28,311 nt of DNA, from NCBI GenBank assembly GCA_019116405.1, contig DXBS01000133.1, forward strand, positions 1 through 28,311. Direction: 5' to 3'. This stretch comes from Candidatus Gallimonas intestinigallinarum (lineage in GTDB: Bacteria; Bacillota_A; Clostridia; Christensenellales; Borkfalkiaceae). The notes beneath the pieces are model-generated. The model saw nothing but the letters and a program-made list of their open reading frames with translations. It ran no database searches and was not told the DNA's origin. Positions 23,175 to 28,311 of the stretch are shown here, piece after piece. A program made the translations under genes and the position numbers. How positions within the stretch are numbered: position 1 is the stretch's first letter; every line of letters starts with the position of its first letter.

Positions 23175-23250
23175 CGCGCTCCGCTAAGTTCTGCCGCGGG
23201 GCGCATATGTTTTGCGTTGCATCTGCGCAAAACTGCAATCAAATGACCGA

Positions 23251-23280
23251 TTGTGAAAGGAGTGCGCAAGTTCTTCACAA
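23251..23280. other. Inverted repeat upstream of the trpS promoter
   Basis: TTGTGAA (23251-23257) and TTCACAA (23274-23280) are perfect reverse complements with centres 23 bp apart, about two helical turns, and end 30 bp before the -35 box. It could be a dimeric regulator site. I know of no assigned regulator. Confidence 0.3.
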
Positions 23281-23310
23281 CAATTTTTCAATCAGCCGCC
23301 CGTTGACCCA

Positions 23311-23339
23311 TTGCAATTTGCGGTAAGATATGGTATAAT
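23311..23339 (+). promoter_or_regulatory. Promoter of trpS
   Basis: TTGCAA at 23311-23316, a 17-nt spacer and TATAAT at 23334-23339, with TG one base upstream of the -10. The leader is only about 37 nt and lacks a T-box. An imperfect palindrome, TGTAAA-T-TTTACA, lies at 23354-23366, just after the predicted start. Confidence 0.78.
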
Positions 23340-23382
23340 GTTTTCTAGATCATTGTAAATTTTACATGGAATTGTGGAAGAT

Positions 23383-24387
23383 ATGGAACAAGAAACACAA
23401 AAAATTTTATACTCGGCAGTCCAACCCAGCGGGAATCTGACCATCGGCAACTATGTGGGCGCCATCCGCAACTGGGTGAAGCTGCAGCATGAATTCACCT
23501 GCTTTTACGCGATCGCAGACCTGCACGCCATCACCGTGCGCCAGGTCCCCGCGGAGCTGCGCCGTCACACCTTAGAGCTTGCGGCGCTCTACATTGCCTG
23601 CGGCATCGATCCCGAGAAGTGCACGCTCTATGTTCAGTCGCACGTCTCCGCGCACGCGGAACTCGCCTGGATCCTCAACACCATCACCTATGTCGGCGAA
23701 ATGGAGCGCATGACGCAGTTCAAGGACAAGGCTGCAAAGCATGCCGAGAACGTCAACATGGGACTCATGGCATATCCCGTCCTGATGGCGGCGGACATTC
23801 TCCTCTATCAGGCGCACGTCGTGCCCGTCGGTATCGATCAGCGCCAGCACCTGGAGATCACGCGCGACATCGCGGGGCGCTTCAACAACCGTTACGGCGA
23901 GACCTTCCGTATCCCCGAGGCGTATATCGTCAAGGAGGGCGCGAAGATCGGCTCGCTGCAGGATCCCGTGCACAAGATGAGCAAGTCGGACGAAAACCCC
24001 AACGCCTCCGTCTACATGGCGGACGACAGGGACACGATCATCCGCAAGTTCAAGCGCGCCGTCACGGACAGCGACAACCGCATCGCCGCGTCCGAGGACA
24101 AGCCGGGCGTGACCAACCTGCTCAATATCTATGCCTCCTTCAAGGGCTGCACCGTCGCAGAGGCGGAAAAGGAGTTCGAAGGCAAGGGCTACGGGGACTT
24201 CAAGCTGGCAGTCGGGGAGACGGTCGCCGATGTCCTCGCGCCCATTCAAGCGGAACAAAAGCGCCTGCTTGCGGACAAGGCGTACTTAAGCGGCATCCTC
24301 ACCCGCGGCGCGCAGAGCGCCGCGCACACCGCGCGCAAGACGCTCTCCAAGGTGCAGCGCAAGATCGGGCTTTACAGGGGAGAGTGA
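23383..24387 (+). CDS. trpS: Tryptophanyl-tRNA synthetase
   Basis: The 334-residue class I synthetase starts MEQETQKILYSAVQPSGNLTIGNYVGA, where TIGN is the HIGH-type ATP motif. MGLMAYPVLMAADILLYQAHVVPVG, with tryptophan-pocket residues, lies mid-protein, and the catalytic loop KMSKSDENP is at 198-206. These are standard for bacterial TrpRS. A GTG three codons upstream is an alternative start. GGAAG lies close to the ATG. The next gene starts 3 nt after the stop, so DUF5685 and probably the following genes share this transcript. Confidence 0.96.
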   Translation: MEQETQKILYSAVQPSGNLTIGNYVGAIRNWVKLQHEFTCFYAIADLHAITVRQVPAELRRHTLELAALYIACGIDPEKCTLYVQSHVSAHAELAWILNTITYVGEMERMTQFKDKAAKHAENVNMGLMAYPVLMAADILLYQAHVVPVGIDQRQHLEITRDIAGRFNNRYGETFRIPEAYIVKEGAKIGSLQDPVHKMSKSDENPNASVYMADDRDTIIRKFKRAVTDSDNRIAASEDKPGVTNLLNIYASFKGCTVAEAEKEFEGKGYGDFKLAVGETVADVLAPIQAEQKRLLADKAYLSGILTRGAQSAAHTARKTLSKVQRKIGLYRGE

Positions 24388-24390
24388 GCG

Positions 24391-25260
24391 GTGTTCGGAT
24401 ACGTTCGCTACGATCTGCCCAACCTGCATATCAAGGACTTCATGCTCTATAAGGCGATGTACTGCGGGCTGTGCAAGGGCATCGGCGCGGCGTGCGGCCA
24501 GCGCGCGCGGCTGGGGCTCACCTACGACGTGACCTTTCTCTCCGCCCTTCTGCATAATATGACGGGGCAGGATGTGAAGATCACGCAGCAGAACTGCTTC
24601 GAGCACGCCATCCGCAAGCGCCCCATCGCCGAAGCGGATGCGCTCACGCAGGAGCTGGGCGCGCTCAATGCGTTGCTCACCTACTACAAGCTCGCCGACG
24701 ACATTGCGGACGGCAGCGGCGGCAGGGTCAGGCAGGCGTGGTTCAAAAAGGGCGCAAAGCGCGCAAAGGCGCGCTATCCCGAAATGTCCGCACTGGTGGA
24801 ACAGTACGTCGCCGATCAGGCGGCGGTGGAGAAGAAGCGCTCGCCTTCGCCCGATGAGGCGGCCGAGCCGACCGCCGCGCTCATGCGCGCGCTCGCCGTG
24901 CACTTTCTGGGGGAGAAGAACTCTCCCGCCGCCGAACAGCTCTTCTATGCCGTCGGCAAGTGGGTGTACCTCATCGACGCGCTGGACGACTACGAAAAGG
25001 ACCTCAAAAAAGGGCGCTACAACCCCTTTGTCCTTGCCTACGGGCAGGACTCGCGGGAAAAACTCTTAAAGGAAAACGGGCAGGATCTTGCCTTCCTCTT
25101 CGATACCCTCTTTTATGACCTGCGCGAGGGGCTTGCGGGCGTCAAATTCTACTTCAACCGCGACTTGACGGACAACGTCATTCTGCGCGGCATTCCGCTG
25201 GAGACGCGCCGCGTCCTTTCGGGCGAGCCGCGCAAGGAGATGCAGGTCTCCATCAAGTGA
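24391..25260 (+). CDS. DUF5685 family protein with two Asp-rich motifs
   Basis: This 289-residue protein starts at GTG 24391, behind GGGGAGAG inside the end of trpS. It opens FGYVRYDLPNLHIKDFMLYK and then YCGLCKGIGAACG, the signature I associate with DUF5685. C25, C28, C35 and C69 could bind a metal. It is largely helical with no clear membrane segment. YYKLADDIADGSGG near residue 103 and IDALDDYEKDLKKGRYNPF near 195 are Asp-rich motifs reminiscent of the metal-diphosphate sites of isoprenoid synthases. That likeness is by eye only, and the family's function is unknown to me. Confidence 0.75.
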   Translation: MFGYVRYDLPNLHIKDFMLYKAMYCGLCKGIGAACGQRARLGLTYDVTFLSALLHNMTGQDVKITQQNCFEHAIRKRPIAEADALTQELGALNALLTYYKLADDIADGSGGRVRQAWFKKGAKRAKARYPEMSALVEQYVADQAAVEKKRSPSPDEAAEPTAALMRALAVHFLGEKNSPAAEQLFYAVGKWVYLIDALDDYEKDLKKGRYNPFVLAYGQDSREKLLKENGQDLAFLFDTLFYDLREGLAGVKFYFNRDLTDNVILRGIPLETRRVLSGEPRKEMQVSIK

Positions 25261-25312
25261 AGCAAAGCGTGTTTGAAAGACCGTAACCGGAATAAAATAA
25301 GGATATACAACT

Positions 25313-25927
25313 ATGAATCAGGAAAGCTATCGTATCTTACAGGTGGAGGAAAGTGCCACCGACGAGGAGATCAAGGCGAGCTACGAGCGCCTGAAAGCCC
25401 ACTATAACGAGGAGAAGTGGAAGGACGGCGAAGAGGGCAACAATGCCGCGCGCATGCTCGGGAAACTGGACGCCGCGTACAACGAGATCATGGAGTCCCG
25501 CCGCGAGCAGCAGAAGAACACGAGCGGCGCGTCCTCCTTCGAGGCGGTCGGCGACGCCATCCGCGCAAACGATCTCGCGCGTGCGCAGCAGCTTCTGGAC
25601 GACTTCAACGAGCGCAACGCCGAGTGGCACTATCTGCAGTCCGTCGTCTTTTACAAGAAGAACTGGATGAACGAGAGCAAGAAACAGCTTGAGATCGCCA
25701 TGCAGATGGATGGCTCCAATACAAAGTACCGCGAGGCGTACGACAAACTCAAATCGCGCGCGGAGTACCGCCAGCAGTCGGGCGGCGCGCCCAACACCAA
25801 CCCCAATCCCGACCCCGTGCCCGGGGACGAGCAGATGGGCGGCAACTGGTGTACGCAGTGCTTCTCCTTCTGCTATACCTGCCTTTGCGTCAACTGCCTG
25901 TTCAACCTGTGCTGTAATTGTCATTAA
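25313..25927 (+). CDS. J-domain-like protein lacking HPD, with TPR-like middle and cysteine-rich tail
   Basis: The 204-residue product begins MNQESYRILQVEESATDEEIKASYERLKAHY, the helix I-II pattern of a J domain. The essential HPD that activates DnaK is replaced by HYN in KAHYNEEKW. A TPR-like helical segment follows (about 75-145; AIRANDLARAQQLLDDFNERNAEWHY), then an Asn/Pro linker. The final 25 residues contain nine cysteines, starting WCTQCFSFCYTC and ending CCNCH. The tail could bind metal, be lipid-modified or lie in a membrane interface. AAGGATAT precedes the ATG, 52 nt after the DUF5685 gene. Function unknown; stimulation of DnaK is unlikely without HPD. Confidence 0.78.
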   Translation: MNQESYRILQVEESATDEEIKASYERLKAHYNEEKWKDGEEGNNAARMLGKLDAAYNEIMESRREQQKNTSGASSFEAVGDAIRANDLARAQQLLDDFNERNAEWHYLQSVVFYKKNWMNESKKQLEIAMQMDGSNTKYREAYDKLKSRAEYRQQSGGAPNTNPNPDPVPGDEQMGGNWCTQCFSFCYTCLCVNCLFNLCCNCH

Positions 25928-25933
25928 CCTGTC

Positions 25934-26488
25934 ATGAAACGTCAGTCGCGCTCCTTTGAGATCGCGCTTGCCGCGCTCGTCTGCGCCGTCGGGGCAGTGT
26001 CGCTTACGCTGGGTTCGTTTGTCGACTTCCTGCTCGCTATGGGGTACATGATTGCAGTCTTTGCGCTGATGATCCTGCTTACAAAGCGCCTCGTGCGCGG
26101 GTACATTCTCGCGTACGCCGGGATAGTCATCCTCGCATTTTTGTTCACGGGCTTCGCAATGGGGATCTTTCAGCTGCTGCCCTTTGTTGCCTTTTTCGGG
26201 CTGCACCCGCTTGCCAACTGGCTGCAGCGTGAATACACCAAACAAAAGCCGCTGCATCTACTCTGGTTTGTCCTCAAGGCGGTATGGTTCGATCTCTCTT
26301 TGTGGCTCGCATGGGTCGTGTTGCAGGAGTTTCTGGGGCTTACCGAGATGCGTTGGTATGCCTTTGTCGAGGACAACCTCTTTCTTCTGCTGTCTGTCGG
26401 CGGCACGCTGGTGTTCGTCGTGTACGACTATATGATCTTCCTCTGTCAGCGCGCGGCGGACGGAGTGATGCGCCGCCTGCGAAAATAG
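25934..26488 (+). CDS. Polytopic membrane protein, function unknown
   Basis: The 184-residue product begins MKRQSRSFEIALAALVCAVG and is mostly hydrophobic. I read five or six helices, roughly at residues 9-27, 30-49, 57-75, 77-92, 104-125 and 145-168, with basic loops (TKRLVRG, REYTKQK) consistent with inside-positive topology. The alternation of short helices recalls S components of ECF transporters, but I find no diagnostic motif. It starts 6 nt after the J-like gene with no clear ribosome site, suggesting translational coupling, and may work with that protein at the membrane. Confidence 0.72.
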   Translation: MKRQSRSFEIALAALVCAVGAVSLTLGSFVDFLLAMGYMIAVFALMILLTKRLVRGYILAYAGIVILAFLFTGFAMGIFQLLPFVAFFGLHPLANWLQREYTKQKPLHLLWFVLKAVWFDLSLWLAWVVLQEFLGLTEMRWYAFVEDNLFLLLSVGGTLVFVVYDYMIFLCQRAADGVMRRLRK

Positions 26489-26540
26489 GGAAAGCCGCGC
26501 TGCAAGGGAAAGAAATGGCTTAGATAGGGGGAATCAGGTC

Positions 26541-27944
26541 ATGGAAAAGAACGATAGTCTGGTCGTGACGTGCGGGGCGCTCGGCACGCAGGGCGAGGGG
26601 ATCGCCCGCGCGGACGGCGTCACGCTCTTTGTGCCCCGCTTCCTGCCCGGCGAGCGGGCGCGTGTCAAGGTGCTCAAAGTAAAGGGCAGCGTCGGCTATG
26701 CAAAGATCGAAGAACTGCTGACGCCCGCCGAGGAGCGCGTGCGCCCCAAATGCGCCGTGTTCGGAAAGTGCGGCGGCTGTCAGCTGCAGCATATCAAGTA
26801 CCGTGCGCAGCTGAAATTCAAGACGCAGCTCGTGCGCGATACGCTGCGTAAGATCGCCGGGATCGACGCGGACGTCGCGGCGTGCGAGCGCAGCGAAAAA
26901 GAGTACGGCTACCGCAACAAGCTGCAACTCCCCGTCGGCTGCAAGGACGGTCAGACGGTGGTCGGCTTTTTTGCCGAACGTACCCACAGAATCGTGCCCA
27001 CGAACACCTGTCCGCTTCATCCCGATTGGGCGGACAAGCTCATCGATGCGCTGAAAAACTTCATGGAAAAGTGCGGTCTGGACGGCTATGACGAGGAGAC
27101 GGGCGAGGGTCAGATCCGCCATATTGTCGTGCGCGAACTGCGCGGCAAGTTTCTCATCACGCTGGTTGTCACCGTTCCGGAACTCAAGGGCATCGACTAT
27201 TTTCTCTATCGGCTCGATCAGATCTTCCACGAGTACAGCTTCTATCTCAACTTCAACGACAAAAAGACAAACGTCATCTTCGGCGACGAGTTCAAGCTAC
27301 TCAAGGGCAAGGGCGTCTATGACTGTACGGACGCGGGCATCGTCTACGAGGCGGGACCGCGCACCTTCGTGCAGGTCAACGAGAACGTGCGCACCAAGCT
27401 CTACGAGCGCGCCCTGTCCCATGTGGATGAGGATGCCGTCGTCGCCGACTGTTATGCGGGCGGCGGACTGCTCACCGCAAAATTTGCCAAAAAGTGCAAA
27501 AAAGCGTACGGCATTGAGGTCGTTCCCGAAGCGTCTGCCTGCGCCGATGATCTCAGAGTACGCAACGGTTTGGAGGACAAAATGGTCAACCTCTGCGGCA
27601 AGGTGGAAGAGCGCCTTGCGGGCGTGCTGGAGAAAGAGCCGTCGGCGACGGTCGTCCTGGACCCGCCCCGCGCCGGTTGTGCGCGCGAGGTGTTACGGCT
27701 GCTTTTGGAGCGCAAAGTGCCCAAGATCATCATGATCTCCTGCGATCCCGCGACGCTCGCAAGGGATGTGGGGCTTCTGACGGGGTCGCTTACAGAGCAG
27801 GACGGTGCGCTCGTCAAGTCCGATCCCGCGCACGGCGTCTATAAACTCCAATCGGTGGAGCCCTTCGACATGTTCCCTCAGACAAAACACGTAGAGACTA
27901 TGGTAGTGCTACGTCGCAATCAGGGCAAAAATACGCCGAAATAG
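26541..27944 (+). CDS. rlmD: 23S rRNA (uracil-5)-methyltransferase, RlmD/RumA type
   Basis: The 467-residue enzyme of the TrmA/RlmD family makes 5-methyluridine in 23S rRNA. An N-terminal TRAM domain (to about 62) is followed by an iron-sulfur site with C71, C77 and C80 in KCAVFGKCGGCQLQH and a likely fourth Cys in TNTCPLHP. The methyltransferase domain shows DCYAGGGLLTAKFAKK, VVLDPPRAGC and MISCDPATLARD with catalytic C401. The last codons (GTA, ACT, CTA around 27891-27910) differ from the GC-rich codons used elsewhere in the gene. RlmD/RumA genes are known integration sites for conjugative elements in Bacillota, so the 3' end may have been rebuilt by an insertion. Uridine position cannot be assigned by eye. 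Confidence 0.92.
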   Translation: MEKNDSLVVTCGALGTQGEGIARADGVTLFVPRFLPGERARVKVLKVKGSVGYAKIEELLTPAEERVRPKCAVFGKCGGCQLQHIKYRAQLKFKTQLVRDTLRKIAGIDADVAACERSEKEYGYRNKLQLPVGCKDGQTVVGFFAERTHRIVPTNTCPLHPDWADKLIDALKNFMEKCGLDGYDEETGEGQIRHIVVRELRGKFLITLVVTVPELKGIDYFLYRLDQIFHEYSFYLNFNDKKTNVIFGDEFKLLKGKGVYDCTDAGIVYEAGPRTFVQVNENVRTKLYERALSHVDEDAVVADCYAGGGLLTAKFAKKCKKAYGIEVVPEASACADDLRVRNGLEDKMVNLCGKVEERLAGVLEKEPSATVVLDPPRAGCAREVLRLLLERKVPKIIMISCDPATLARDVGLLTGSLTEQDGALVKSDPAHGVYKLQSVEPFDMFPQTKHVETMVVLRRNQGKNTPK

Positions 27945-28069
27945 CCTCATTTGAGCTGTTTTATCCCCATTTTATCTTCAGTGTGGACGAGCACGGCTAT
28001 CGCGAAAAAGTGACAAAGCAATTCCGCACGGTGAGGATAGTAATTGAACTCGACTGTGGGAACACATAA
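27945..28069 (+). pseudogene. Coding-like remnant without a start, at the rlmD boundary
   Basis: Frame 2 stays open from within the end of rlmD to TAA at 28067-28069 and reads plausibly as protein, including FYPHFIFSVDEHGYREKV and FRTVRIVIELDCGNT. No start codon with a ribosome site precedes it. It could be the tail of a recombinase or other element gene cut off when the element joined rlmD, or chance. The remaining 190 nt to the next gene are AT-richer than the rest of the window and hold a hairpin and a promoter. Confidence 0.35.
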
Positions 28070-28100
28070 ATTAACTCAATAATATTGCCTATGTTTGAAG

Positions 28101-28146
28101 CGGGCGGCGGACTTTTGATAAAGTCCGCCGCCCGTTGTCGTCTTTT
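28101..28146 (+). terminator. Perfect 15-bp hairpin in the rlmD-XRE gap
   Basis: CGGGCGGCGGACTTT (28101-28115) pairs exactly with AAAGTCCGCCGCCCG (28120-28134) around TGAT. A T-rich tract (TTGTCGTCTTTT) follows. It probably ends rlmD transcription ahead of the accessory gene. Confidence 0.65.
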
Positions 28147-28197
28147 ATAAAATAATCAGAGTATGTAAATAAAAGATTTAAAAGTGCTGACAAGGTA

Positions 28198-28226
28198 TTG
28201 AAATTTGCTTATTGCTATGCTATAAT
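28198..28226 (+). promoter_or_regulatory. Promoter of the XRE-type regulator gene
   Basis: TTGAAA at 28198-28203, a 17-nt spacer and TATAAT at 28221-28226, with TG one base upstream of the -10. The start is near 28233. Confidence 0.75.
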
Positions 28227-28259
28227 AGACTTGTATTATAAATTTGACGAGGAAAAATT

Positions 28260-28311
28260 ATGGCTCTCAGCTACAACAAGTTATGGAAATTGCTAATCGA
28301 CAAGGGGATGA
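28260..28311 (+). CDS. XRE-family transcriptional regulator, N-terminal end (3' truncated by window)
   Basis: Only 17 codons are visible: MALSYNKLWKLLIDKGM, behind GACGAGG. This opening matches the short Cro/C1-type helix-turn-helix regulators (about 65-75 residues, typically ISYNKLWKLLIDKKM) that are frequent on conjugative elements and next to DNA methyltransferase or restriction genes in Clostridia. The gene is AT-richer than its neighbours and has its own promoter. The family is inferred from this characteristic N-terminus, since the helix-turn-helix itself lies outside the window. Confidence 0.7.
   Translation, partial: MALSYNKLWKLLIDKGM

Noticed and set aside
23138..23230. A third copy of the 104-nt double-hairpin repeat after thrC
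   Set aside because: The first hairpin is similar in composition, but the shared spacer core and second palindrome are not there, so it is listed as a terminator.
23135..23382. A T-box leader for trpS
   Set aside because: The promoter at 23311-23339 leaves only about 40 nt of leader, and no T-box core sequence or specifier loop is visible.

Overview
The window reads as a chromosomal segment of a GC-rich, probably gut-associated member of the Bacillota (class Clostridia; my best guess is an uncultured Christensenellales/Borkfalkia-like lineage, from general style only). Supporting signs are the cdaA/cdaR-type start, the rpsF-ssb-rpsR operon, the rpmE - DUF1385 - prmC - prfA block, a BspA-like leucine-rich-repeat lipoprotein and strong Shine-Dalgarno sites. 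I see no tRNA, rRNA or CRISPR. Eleven sigma-A-type promoters can be read by eye, all with a 17-nt spacer, and often with TTGCAA or TTGAAA at -35.

Layout. 1-2715 (+): the end of diadenylate cyclase cdaA, a 35-residue peptide resembling only the membrane anchor of CdaR, a DUF1015 protein and aspartate kinase, joined by 4- to 8-nt overlaps. 2716-5300: a BspA-like lipoprotein gene with its own promoter and a leader holding a terminator. Two 104-nt direct repeats, each a pair of GC-rich hairpins, bracket it. 5314-11402 (-): rpsF-ssb-rpsR; a small cupin-like protein with a repeat-containing membrane-anchored protein of unknown function; and cca-rmuC. 11403-13797 (+): a lipid kinase-like protein and a PAS-SpoIIE phosphatase whose PAS domain carries four cysteines, then a 73-residue membrane protein. 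13862-16260 (-): a zinc-less MDR-type dehydrogenase relative, a Cof-type HAD phosphatase and a YfcE-like phosphodiesterase.

16489-27944 (+): rpmE; a DUF1385-PrmC fusion followed 2 nt later by its expected substrate RF1 (prfA); an aspartate-type aminotransferase; a small P-loop protein; threonine synthase; trpS; a DUF5685 protein; a J-like protein without HPD and with a cysteine-rich tail; a membrane protein; and rlmD. Aspartate kinase, the aminotransferase and threonine synthase all belong to the aspartate-family amino-acid pathway, though they are scattered. Translation and RNA functions (S6, S18, L31, PrmC, RF1, TrpS, RlmD, Cca) dominate the rest.

27890-28311: base and codon usage change at the 3' end of rlmD, a family known as an integration site for conjugative elements. 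A headless coding-like remnant, a perfect 15-bp hairpin and the start of an XRE-type regulator common on mobile elements follow. The window probably ends just inside an accessory element.
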